The notes beneath the pieces are model-generated. The model saw nothing but the letters and a program-made list of their open reading frames with translations. It ran no database searches and was not told the DNA's origin. Source: Calvatia gigantea (taxonomy: Eukaryota; Basidiomycota; Agaricomycetes; Agaricales; Lycoperdaceae). Taken from it: DNA of 64,000 nucleotides. The DNA lies in NCBI GenBank assembly GCA_025093985.1, contig JACAAK010000009.1, forward strand, positions 682,001-746,000, in the 5' to 3' direction. The translations under genes were made by a program, and so were the position numbers. Of the stretch, positions 21,001-30,126 are shown in pieces (the stretch's first letter is position 1; every line of letters begins with the position of its first letter).

Positions 21001-23570
21001 GCCTTCCACTATAAATGCTTGGACTGGCACGTTACGCTCTAGTCAATGCTAAACTATCACTGAGATGGGTAAGACATTCCCATTGCCATAAAGCTTTTAG
21101 GCTCTCAAAGTATAGTGCAGATCAATCTCTCTACATCAACCGTTGCGAAGGCATTGGGAGTAGGAGGTTTAAGTGGGTTATTCATGCCACGAATATTTGC
21201 TATTGCTTTCATTTAGACAAACTCTCCTCCATAATCAGTTGCGACATTGGCCATTGTCAGCTATACTGTAGAGGTTTCTCTAATGAATCTTAGAGCCTCA
21301 TAACTTCTTTCGAAGGAGGACAACTATCATCATGAGATGAGAAGTCATAGAGTAGCATCGTAATTGATGACTAGCAATTCCATCAAGTCCGAGTATTACG
21401 CTCAAGGATGAGGATATTCGTATAAAAGATTCTGGATAAAGGTACTGATGCAATTTCCCTTGTGAAATAATCCAGAGTGGCAATGAAAATAATGCAATAT
21501 CTCAACAAGTTGTAAAAGACGAGTGAAGAAGGCATAATCATGGGAAGTTCTGTTCGATGATGTCAAACGATATAGTCTAGTAGGCGTAATGTTCAACAGC
21601 CATTCATCTCCTTGCTTGTAATCGCAAGTTCGTGTACAACGATGAGATTGGGTGAACTAAAACAGCTCTGCATGACTTATTGCAAAGGTGGTGACCTTCA
21701 ACAATTGCCTCAAAAGCATTACGCTCGAGGACATACATTATAAGATTTTCTTGATATAGATCGGCCACACACTAATGTGGTGCTACAAATCTTTATCCCT
21801 AATGTCATAGACGAATGCTGGAATATAAAAGCAGTTCAGATACTTGTCGTTCCCGTAGGATTTCCAGTTTCTTGCCTCAAGCCTAATGTAAAGCGGCGAG
21901 GTCTAAGAATTAATTCTGGTGACACAGTGCTGAAGCTCAACCGTTATACGTTGGGAGCTATTCTGCTAATTCCTAGATGTGTCGTGATTTCCTTTCTTTG
22001 CAATGATGCGATTCACGAGATCCTGTAAAGGATATTCTTCTCAAGTGAATAGAGCGACATGCTCCCGCTATCATCTTCATATGATCCGTAAGGATTTCTC
22101 ACTTGTTGCGTAGAAAAGGATTTATAGCCAGCGCTTACATCTCATGCAGCACACCATTATTCATAGCGTTTATCAAGGAGTATGAAGTCGAAAGTACTAC
22201 CATATATTCTTTCGTTGGTATCAAGGTCAGCGACATCTGAAGATGGCGACTCAAGAACTCCTCTGGTGCCAAGCTCCATAAAGAGCAGTCTAAAGGATTT
22301 CTTAAGGAATTCGTTGGCGTGTTGCATCGTATGGTGCTAAACACATCCTCTTTCTCAATTTATAGTTGCTAAATGGTGCGCTCAAGTCCTAATTATGGAT
22401 GGCGACTTCCATGAAGTCAAACTTCCTTAAAGCAATCATTGTTATCCCTGTAGTTGGCAGACAAAGCATTTTTATATGCTCATCCATGCTCTGACTTGGA
22501 ACAGTTCTTCAAACTTGGGCGTGTGGACATGTGCTTAACACAAGTGAAGCAACGTTGATGCTAGAAGCAGGGCGCGACGTATAGTGACACAGCTCCTCTA
22601 TAAGAGAAATAGTATATGGCAGCAATCGCTCGAGCCAGCGGCATATTTAAACTATATTCTGAAGTATTTCCTAAAACAACATAATGGCGGTATTACCAGC
22701 TCATTATCCTTCTTCCCTTATTTCCCAGCTGCAAGGATGCAATTAGCGTTCTTCTCCTTGCTATCTTCTTTGGATATTTTTGCAAATGCTGCAAATGCAG
22801 TGGCCCACTGCCTTAGCATGGCATAAAGCGCTTTAAAGTGCATGAGCTATCCGTAGAAAGAATAAAGCGGTAGTCGAATAGACGTGGAAGGGGTAAAGCG
22901 TGGAAGCCTGAAGTGAAGGAACAAACGGCGGACTTCTCAAAGATATTTTCTATATCCCAGCTTTATTTGCTTAAGCGGGCCTTAGCGGCTTATAGCTGCC
23001 AGCTTAAGTGAGTCAAATAGCTCAGGTATATGCTCATGGTATGTTATTCTACTCAAGGCGGGACTTGCCCAATCGACTTGAAACACAAGAACACAAGACT
23101 TATAATTTGCCTGACACTGCAGTATTTATTGTGGTCACAAAGACCAGCTAATTTGCCAGCAAAGCGGAGCATAGTGCTCAGCATAAATGATACATCATAT
23201 AGTAAATTACTGAGGCGGATTTGAAGAGAATCCCAGAAAGCCCAAAGTGTTGTCGTCGATCAGAGTGAGAATACCAGAACAGAGGTGGAGCAACCAGAGT
23301 GGAACAGTTCTGCTGTAACCCAGAATGGAGAGCAGACCTAAAGTGGTCGAACCAGACTGGAGATGACAGTTTGCCAGATCAAAAACCAAGAACGGGTAAC
23401 AACGTGTCAGCATCATGTAGGACTGCTGTGTGTAGTGCACGCGTTCACAACATGGGTCAGACAGGGTATCAAGTGGACCTAAAGGCACCACTGTCTCCCA
23501 GGTTGAAAGTGACTGTAGCCTCCTCAAACTCTACCAGTGTTGCTAACGCAGTCCGAGTGAGCGGCGGTCA
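18001..23570 (-). other. Non-coding interior of the LARD-like element
   Basis: About 5.5 kb of AT-rich sequence. Frames of 60-107 codons occur on both strands but none resembles a retroelement protein or has codon-like structure. It contains the hairpin-repeat array (18726-19410) and three further short hairpins with a GTAA loop (20506-20519, 22020-22033 and the shorter 22084-22095). The last 350 bases before the right LTR (23220-23570) are richer in GC and would be the leader. Confidence 0.6.
18726..19410. repeat. Array of about 13 degenerate double-hairpin repeats
   Basis: Units of 45-60 bases start with a T-rich run (TTTTTCC or TTTTTATCC). They then carry a first small hairpin of CTC..GAG type and a second of AGGA..TCCT type, and end in an AT stretch. 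Second-stem pairs differ between units yet stay paired: GGGA/TCCC (18753/18766), ATGGA/TCCAT (18857/18867), AGGAA/TTCCT (18996/19005, 19046/19055, 19148/19157), AAGGT/ACCTT (19094/19109), GGGGA/TCCCC (19203/19212), ATAGGA/TCCTAT (19247/19265), AAAGGA/TCCTTT (19353/19367). First-stem variants include CTCC/GGAG, ACTC/GAGT, CTCA/TGAG and CTTC/GAAG. The pairing is conserved rather than the sequence. Confidence 0.75.
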
Positions 23571-23582
23571 GGGCCCATAACC
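23571..23582 (-). other. Primer-binding site matching initiator tRNA-Met anticodon loop
   Basis: On the minus strand GGTTATGGGCCC follows the 5' LTR with no gap. Its complement GGGCCCATAACC is the conserved anticodon stem-loop of eukaryotic initiator tRNA(Met), with CAT as the anticodon. Drosophila copia and relatives prime from such an internal tRNA-half site, so this supports a Copia-type life cycle. Confidence 0.85.
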
Positions 23583-24126
23583 TGTTGAGAGAACGAGTAG
23601 ACATCCCAATATAAGTTCACACTACCTAAGCGTGTAGGCGTCAGTGGTGGAGGGTAGTCGTATTCATCCGGGAGATGGTCCAGTAGGAGAGGCACATGGT
23701 AGCAGACATAGTCCTGCTTATACCATCGTACTCAGAGAGTCTTGAGGAGAGGGGAAGCGATGCTTAGAGAAGCTAGCATAGAGGAGAGAAGACATAGTGT
23801 CTTAGCCTGAAGGCCTACCTAAAAGGCATACATACTACAATGCTACATAAGGGTATATATACTAATATCCCTGGTCTGTGCACTCTAAACCCTTATACGG
23901 GTGAGGTCTAACTACCAGTAGCATAATTGGAGCATACTGTGTACAACGCATGTACTAGAAGGTTCCATGCGGAATGAATAACCGACTACCAGAAGGGCGG
24001 TACAACTACTGCGTACGTAGTCTGTGATGGTCCATTATTATCGACCCTCTGAAGGTGAAATGCTCGAACCCCGTTTCAGCTATAAATAGACTGAACCAAC
24101 GTAGTGGTATGGGGCAAGATTCAACA
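23583..24126 (-). repeat. LARD-like element 5' LTR
   Basis: 544 bp, same boundaries as the left LTR (TGTTGAGAG...GATTCAACA), followed by the GCGTC duplication. Confidence 0.93.
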
Positions 24127-24719
24127 GCGTCCAAGGACTCCAAAGCCGAATCGATTTGGGCCTTGAGGTCTTCAATCACCTCGACATTGCCAACATATTC
24201 TTAGAGCTTGCCGACATAGCCATGAAGTTACTCAGAAGAGACAAGTCAAGTGAAGACCCCAACATCAATACCTTGGTCGATAAAATCCACATCACCCTGT
24301 CTGAACTACATGACACCGTCAACCCCACACCACCAACCCGCACTGATACCCCTATGGACAAGGAAGCCATGGTTTCAATGAAAGAAGAAGTCAATGTCCT
24401 CCGTTGCTTCATTAAAACCATCACACCACCACAACTCATATCAGTTTTTCTCCTGCCTGCAAGATTCTGCACTGTGTTGCCAGGACAAGAAAAGGACCAA
24501 CACTATTGGAACTCGATAGTCAAGAACTATTGGGACAGCTCCACTACCACCGATTTCCCATACAACAGTGTCCCAGTCCCTATCTGACAAGACAGGCGAA
24601 GCCACTCACCTGTCTTCTTAGCGCGTTCCAACGAAGGAAAGTTTCTCATTGCTGCCACTAAAAAAGCACTCGCCGCTGCAGTCGTAAATGGAGACTTCGA
24701 TGAGCTTCCTGAGGCATGA
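24127..24719 (+). pseudogene. Gypsy-2 ORF3, 3' part
   Basis: After the duplicated GCGTC the ORF3 frame continues (QGLQSRIDLGLEVFNHLDIA) to a stop at 24717-24719, giving about 330 codons in total with the 5' part. Visible features are helical, Leu-rich segments, an acidic middle, and a C-terminal half with YWNSIVKNYWDSSTTTDFPY. One internal TGA lies near 24585. The same protein is encoded at 25709-27112 in Gypsy-1, so the ORF is a real part of this family. Function unknown. Confidence 0.7.
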
Positions 24720-24724
24720 AGCCT

Positions 24725-24737
24725 AATTGGGGGGTAT
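24725..24737 (+). other. Gypsy-2 polypurine tract
   Basis: AATTGGGGGGTAT lies directly before the 3' LTR; the Gypsy-1 counterpart is CTGGGGGGTAT at 27120-27130. Confidence 0.7.
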
Positions 24738-25044
24738 TATTGTGAATTTTCACCAGTCATATCGCACTCTCTATATTCGTCTACATTCCTACCTCCTGTG
24801 TGCCTGTTTCGTCTATTCCTGTCTGCATGATCCCCAAGTTCTGACTCATAACTACTATACCATAGACATCGGACATTTCATGTAGTTATCTCCATCCATT
24901 CAACTGGATGGTTCTTCTGTATTTAAGCGTACATACATGCCCCTGTATTCGGTATGCTTAACCACCTAGTTTCTCTCCCCTTACTCACCCTCAAGTCTTA
25001 GCCTAAGTTGCAACCTGAGGTTTACTCAGACTAAGGTCATAACA
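24738..25044 (+). repeat. Gypsy-2 3' LTR
   Basis: 307 bp, starting TATTGTGAATTTT (G-to-A at the second base) and ending GGTCATAACA, followed by the GAACC target duplication. Confidence 0.93.
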
Positions 25045-25049
25045 GAACC

Positions 25050-25702
25050 TATGGAAAGGCAAAAACGAGCTGACAATGAACAATCCTGCTGTCACAACAT
25101 TCCTAGAACAACTACAGCATGCCCGAGACAATGCCTCATCAGCACTACAGACATACCAAGAAGAGATGAAACAGCAACATGACTGCAGTAGAACCCATGC
25201 CAGCACATATCAAACAGGAGATAAAGTATGGTTAGAGAACACCAATATCCATACCAATCAATCATCAAAGAAGCTAGGCCAAAAACAGTATGGGCCTTTC
25301 CTTATTAAGGAAAAGATAGGAGAAGCAGCATATCAGCTGACACTACTGGATGGATGGGCCATCCATGATGTATTCAACAAACAGCTCCTGTCACCAGTGC
25401 ATGAGGCAGAGTTCCCAAGTCAAAAGCTGCCATCACCGTCTGACCCAGTGATCGTCAACAATGAGGAAGAGTATGAAGTAGAGGAGATCCGCAGATGATG
25501 AAAACAAGGAAGGGGATATCAATTCCTGGTCCACTGGAAGGGGTATAGCAATGAAGAAGATACGTGGACAGCAGAGTCCAGCCTGGAAAATGCAAAAGAT
25601 GCCATAAGGGACTACCAAAAAAGACATCTGGAGGATACCCATAAAAGAGGGGGCAGAAAACACAAAAAAGCATCAAACAAGCAACCCAGACAAAGAAACT
25701 AA
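25050..25702 (+). pseudogene. Gypsy-1 pol, integrase C-terminus and chromodomain
   Basis: Resumes the Gypsy-1 frame interrupted at 12009. It encodes the integrase C-terminal region (KVWLENTNIHTNQSSKKLGQ, GPFLIKEKIGEAAYQL). The chromodomain follows at about 25,460-25,640 (YQFLVHWKGYSNEEDTW). Tandem TGA codons at 25495-25500 and a basic tail ending at 25702. Gypsy-2 has a stop at the equivalent place (16835), so the chromodomain is cut off in both copies. Confidence 0.88.
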
Positions 25703-25708
25703 ACAGAC

Positions 25709-27112
25709 ATGCCTGCCTCTCAATCTAACCGCATTGCCATTGACTCCCTCATCCACCCCACTCCCACCAGAATCTCCTCCCTCCCATTCTCCGAACCAGG
25801 CAGCAGCTGAGTACTTGCTCCCCAAAAAACCCGCTATAACCTTGCAAAGACACTGTCCCTAGCACAAGGCCTCCTTGAAGCCCTGCTCAAGGATGTTGAT
25901 AAAGCAACCAACAGTGAAATTGAGAACATCTCCGCTCAAAACCGACAATTAGTCATAAACCAACACATCACCCTTGCTACTGCATACATCACCTTCACCA
26001 ACATGTATGCAGGGTTCACCAACGCATCTTCCTCCACCAACCAGCACATTTCCGCCATCTTCCGAGCCCTAGACCAGTCCACCCTTACCCCCAACGAATG
26101 AGATTGAGTCCAAGGACTTCAAAGCTGAATCGACTTAGGCCTTGAGGTCTTCAATCACCTCAACATCGCCAACATCTTCCTCGAACTCGCAGACATAGCC
26201 ATGAAACTGCTCGGACGAGACAAAACAAATAAAGATCCTGACATCAACACCCTAGTGGACAGAATTCACATCACCCTCTCCGAACTACATGACATAGTTA
26301 ATCTCTCCCCACCATCTTGTGCTGATACCCCCATGGATGAAGAAGTCACAGTCTCCATGAAGGAGGAAGTCAACTGTTAAGACGAGTACACCACAATAGC
26401 TTGCACTAGTGGCGGAGGGGAGTCGTACTCACTGGGTTTGTTGAGGTGATAGTTATAGACCGTAGCTAGTGGATATCTTAGAGGAATGATGGGCGAGGAG
26501 TAGACTGAATTGTCTAAAGAATATACGCATACTACATAGGTCTTATATATCTAATGTCTCTGGTCTGTGCGCCGTTCTACCTAATACAGGTGAGGTCTTA
26601 TCTGCCAGTAGCATATACAGAGCATACTGCGTACATTGTTCTATTTAATAGACCATGACCAGCAACCTAGAGTGCGGTCTAGTACATTGTTCGTTATCTC
26701 TCTTCAAGAGTGAAGTACTCAAGAACCCGTTTCAGCTATAAATAGACTGAACCAACGTAGTGGTACGGATCGAGATTCAACATCAACGCCCTCTGACACT
26801 TCATAAAAACCATCACCCCACTGCAACTCGCATCAGTTTTTCTTCCTCCCGCAAGGTTCCACACTATACTACCAGGACAAGAGAAGGACCAACGTTACTG
26901 AAAATCAATAGTCAAGAACTACTGGGAGAGCTCCACCACCACTGAGTTCCCCTTCAACAGTGTCCCAGTCCCTATCTGTCAAGACGGTCACAGCCATTTG
27001 CCAGTCTTCTTTGCAAAATCCAACAGTGGAGAATTCCTCATCACATCCACCAAGAAGGCACTCGCCACTGCCATGGTAAATGGAGACTTTGATGAAGCTT
27101 TCTGAGGCATGA
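25709..27112 (+). pseudogene. Gypsy-1 ORF3, split by a solo LTR
   Basis: Starts MPASQSNRIAIDSLIHPT seven bases after pol and parallels Gypsy-2 ORF3 throughout. A TGA at about 25808 lies at the same codon as in Gypsy-2 (17138), so that stop predates or is shared by both copies. Further stops occur near 26100, and a 1-base insertion near the end changes the C-terminus. Interrupted at 26375-26782 by an inverted solo Copia LTR. Confidence 0.7.
26375..26782 (-). repeat. Solo Copia LTR (408 bp), inverted
   Basis: Plus strand starts TGTTAAGACGAG and ends GATTCAACA; the reverse complement aligns along its length with the Copia-B LTR (7225-7634). Perfect target duplication TCAAC at 26370-26374 and 26783-26787. 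No internal sequence remains, as expected after LTR-LTR recombination. Confidence 0.92.
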
Positions 27113-27130
27113 AGCCTGACTGGGGGGTAT

Positions 27131-27437
27131 TGTTGTGAACTTTAGTCTATTCTCATATCAGTTCCATACTTGTCTGCATTTCCTCCTAGTTGTGTACCTG
27201 TTTCAGTTATTCTTGCCTGCACGATCCCCAAGCTTTGACTCATAACTACTATACCATAGTCGTCGGACGTTTCATGTAGTTATCTCCATCCATTCAACTG
27301 GATGTTCCTTCTGTATTTAAGCATACATACATACTCCTGTATTCGGTACACTTAACTATCTGGTTCTTTTCCCTTACTCGCCCTCAAGACTTAGCCTAAG
27401 CTGCAACCTGAGGTCTTATCAGACTAAGGTCGTAACA
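27131..27437 (+). repeat. Gypsy-1 3' LTR
   Basis: 307 bp, TGTTGTGAAC to GGTCGTAACA, pairing with 7666-7972. Confidence 0.92.
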
Positions 27438-27614
27438 TACAGTGATATTTAACTTAGACTTCTTAGACAAGCATGAGCTTCTACTTGAGGGAGCAATCTG
27501 AAGTCTGTACAGAAGTCATTGAGACTTGTCATATACTCCTGGGCTATAGCATTGAACCTTTCCCTGAGTGGAGACAATCTAGGCCCAGTTGTGAAGTAAG
27601 GTAATGTACATAAC
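27438..27614 (+). pseudogene. Second Copia gag fragment, continuation
   Basis: Continues the copy begun at 7635: matches 562-750 (gag N-terminal region, FLDKHELLLEGA) with stops in the same places. The match ends at CATAACA near 27610. Confidence 0.65.
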
Positions 27615-27755
27615 AAGATAGCTTCCATCTATATAAGTGTAGCTACAACCACTGTAATCTATATACTTAACCATCTTGTGTCTTTCCCCTTATATACTCT
27701 CAAGTCTTGCCATCTAAGCTGCAACCTGAGTTAACAACTTGTAAAGGTCATAACA
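27615..27755 (+). repeat. Diverged Gypsy-type LTR fragment
   Basis: Resembles the right half of the Gypsy LTRs: TATATAAG region, CTTAACCATCTTGTGTCTTTCCCC, AAGCTGCAACCTGAG, and the end GGTCATAACA at 27755. The left half is missing, so this is a truncated older copy. Confidence 0.6.
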
Positions 27756-29139
27756 ATTCCCCCCTTCCTATATAACATTATAGTCTATATCAATTGTACC
27801 CTACTCATTTATCCCCTCTGATGTCATGCATGCCATCCTTGTAAGAGTCCCTTCAACATTTTCTTGACCCTTGAGTCTTGCTTTCTCTGTCCAGTAGTAT
27901 GGTAGGCCAGATGTCCAAGGTTTATTAGTACTGTTGTTGATAGAGTGTTTCAAAATTTTATGGTTGCAAGCAATTTCCTCTTTCCCTAATAAACTTATGA
28001 CAATAAAAATTCAACTGTAGCTTAACTGCTATCTTGGCTACTCAAATACCATTTTTCCACTATTTTACAATGTGTCTATGTCCCAGTATCTGAGAGTTTT
28101 CAAGGGAGAGTCAAAATATTGGATGTTTCAAAACTCTGTGTCACAAATGTCACAGAGTTTTGATTCTTTTGGATCAGATTTTGTGTGTCAGGCTCACTTC
28201 TCCAGAGTGCATAGATACCATCAGTCCAGTGGTGTTTGAACCCCTATGCCATCCCTTTGTCATGTCTAGACAGAGTAAGACAGTAAATCTCAAAAATATT
28301 ACCCCACCCACTCTATTCCACAATCCTATATCTTTATAATGTATAGTACACAAGGTCTGGAATGGCAGGTGCACTTTTCATGGTGAACAGCTCAACAGAT
28401 CTAGAGAGATCTGGGGTCTGATCTCAAGATTGATGGTAATTTCTACCTTGATAAACCATGTTTTTCATGTTTTCTATCCTACTCTTGTCCTGGAGCACAA
28501 AGCTGGCCAGATAGGTTTATGGAGACATGCTAGGCACATGCTACAAAAAATTGTGAAGGGCATTGACTCAGTGTAGCCTTCATAAATCACAGTTTTAAAC
28601 ACCTGATTGGGTTTGAAAGAGGTAATCAGTGACAGTACACTTTCAGTGTTCGTGTAATGACTTTCTTGGTCACGTGACATCCCGAGCTTCGAAACTTTGA
28701 TCAGCCATCACTAGGTCACCGTTCCAATACCTCAGAATTACACCGAGTTTCTCCCCAAAACAATCGGGAACTTTTTTTTCACAACTTCAGTATGTTTAAA
28801 GAAGGCAGGCTGCAGCTGCTACTTTTCCTCAAGAGTTGTGTTTGAGCGATACTGAAACGTTTCGAAAGCGTTGCGAGACCGGCGTGCGTCCGACTCCGCA
28901 TCAAGTTTAGTTTGAGGGCAAGACTCGTTGCTTCCCAAATCTAATCCGACTACTCCTCTTCATGTGACTTCACGTGACCCGGGCATTCATACCACTCTAT
29001 GACAGTGTCCCTTTGTTCAACGCAGCAACCAGCCATCCAGGAATCCCTTGTATCCACTTATATTTCTTTGCTTTTTTATCCCGGGAAAATAAAGGGCGTT
29101 CCGAGTATCTTCAGCCCAGAGAGCAACAAATTCTAAAAC
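27756..29139. other. Gene-free stretch
   Basis: No supported gene. It holds a perfect 12-bp stem hairpin (CAAAACTCTGTG 28129-28140 and CACAGAGTTTTG 28151-28162, loop 10) and two CACGTG E-box-like sites (GGTCACGTGACA near 28669 and CACGTGAC near 28972). Confidence 0.5.
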
Positions 29140-30126
29140 ACACCAACTCGATAAGTCGACGGGGCTGCTGAAGTCTAATATTGGGCGCCGGTGGTATCAG
29201 CCCGAGATGGTGTTGTGAGCCACATGTTTCATTATGTTCAAGGTTGTCCAAACTGTATGAGCTGACCTTCCGGAAGGAGTAACGATTTTACTTTCATTCT
29301 TTCAGGAAGTGTCGCAAGGAGTCGCTCTCCACATCCCGTGGGCCGTGTAAAATGCTCCCACTTTATGCTTGAGACACTAGAGTATATAATCAAAAAAAAA
29401 AGTCCGAAGGGAGAAGCTGAAAATCTGGAGTAGGAGTGCGAATTTTCCCACTGACCGTCCATTTCCCACTGACCGTCCAATGACTGTATCTCGTCCGTTA
29501 ATACCTGATACTTCCATCCTTCTTTCAGTTTGCCTATCTTAAGGCTGTTTCTCGAACGGAATTTGGCCATGGGTCGAAGTAAGTTGGTGATTTGATGGTC
29601 ACCATGGGGATGTCGCCTTCTTGGAATCTGAAACCACGGCTTGTCTGTCGACAAGTCTTAACACCACCACTTAAGGATGTGCGGGGATGAATTGCCGTCA
29701 AAGGGAAAGCCCTTCAACAGCCCAACTGTGATTTCTATTACCATGTGCGCTGAGGCGGTGACAAGGCCCGGCTTCCCCACTCGGTTCGTTGAATGTGGTG
29801 CGTGGACCGGCTCCACCCTTACCTATTTATTTCAGTGGTTTCGGGGTTCGAGTCCCGTTTGAGCTGCGGTTGTCGTTCTGCGCAGTTGTGGCGCCACGGC
29901 ACCAGGTGTGAAATCCACAGGACTTCTTCCGCGGAGCATATGGAGAATATGTCGTGTAACAATCCACCAACAGAGCGTATGAGCCCGGCATGATGATTTT
30001 CCCTGGAGGCGGCCTCGAAGGCCGAACACCTAAAATACCTTCCAAGTATAAAAGCTTACCTTCGGGGGCGAAGATCGAGACCTTGGTATCCTCGAGCTTC
30101 CATCTCTGGATATCTGCCTGTCAATC

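Larger units (their letters stand above)
17441..24126 (-). mobile_element. Non-coding LTR retrotransposon (LARD-like) on the minus strand
   Basis: Two 544-bp LTRs flank 5.6 kb, with a perfect target duplication GCGTC (17436-17440 and 24127-24131) inside Gypsy-2 ORF3. Orientation is minus: the polypurine tract abuts the left LTR and the primer-binding site abuts the right one. The interior has no ORF above about 107 codons and no recognisable gag or pol peptide, unlike every other element here. LTR ends and polypurine tract match Copia-B, suggesting Copia proteins mobilised it. Large retrotransposon derivatives (LARDs) are the known class with this layout; complete erosion of a coding interior is less likely because the LTRs are only about 3 percent diverged. 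Confidence 0.85.
12010..25044 (+). mobile_element. Gypsy-2, chromodomain Ty3/Gypsy element inside Gypsy-1
   Basis: 307-bp LTRs at 12010-12316 and 24738-25044 and a perfect target duplication GAACC (12005-12009 and 25045-25049) place it in the integrase part of Gypsy-1. Without the nested element at 17441-24126 it is about 6.3 kb. Layout is gag, pol with protease/RT/RNase H/integrase/chromodomain, then ORF3. It is less damaged than Gypsy-1 but still has stops in all three frames. The second base of the 3' LTR is mutated (TATTGTG instead of TGTTGTG). Confidence 0.93.
7666..27437 (+). mobile_element. Gypsy-1, chromodomain Ty3/Gypsy element, interrupted
   Basis: Two 307-bp LTRs (7666-7972 and 27131-27437) enclose gag, pol with a C-terminal chromodomain, and a third ORF. 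Removing Gypsy-2 (12010-25044) and the solo LTR (26375-26782) with their 5-bp duplications leaves about 6.3 kb, the same size as Gypsy-2. Flanking TGCAG and TACAG mark the target site. By eye the LTRs differ at roughly 14 positions, all transitions. Every ORF is broken, so this copy is inactive. Confidence 0.92.

Noticed and set aside
18001..23570. Mitochondrial insertion (double-hairpin elements occur in fungal mtDNA)
   Set aside because: No mitochondrial gene fragments are visible, and the segment is precisely bounded by LTR, primer site and polypurine tract.
24176..24472. Minus-strand 98-aa frame inside Gypsy-2 ORF3
   Set aside because: Shadow of the sense ORF3, whose peptide matches the Gypsy-1 copy.
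29238..29654. Minus-strand 138-aa frame
   Set aside because: No domain, lies in the non-coding flank of the duplicated locus and includes an 18-bp tandem duplication; not conserved as a frame in copy B.
29838..29856. tRNA B-box-like GGTTCGAGTCC
   Set aside because: The surrounding bases do not form a T-arm of 5 pairs, no A-box lies upstream at the right distance and the copy at 32920 has lost the motif.
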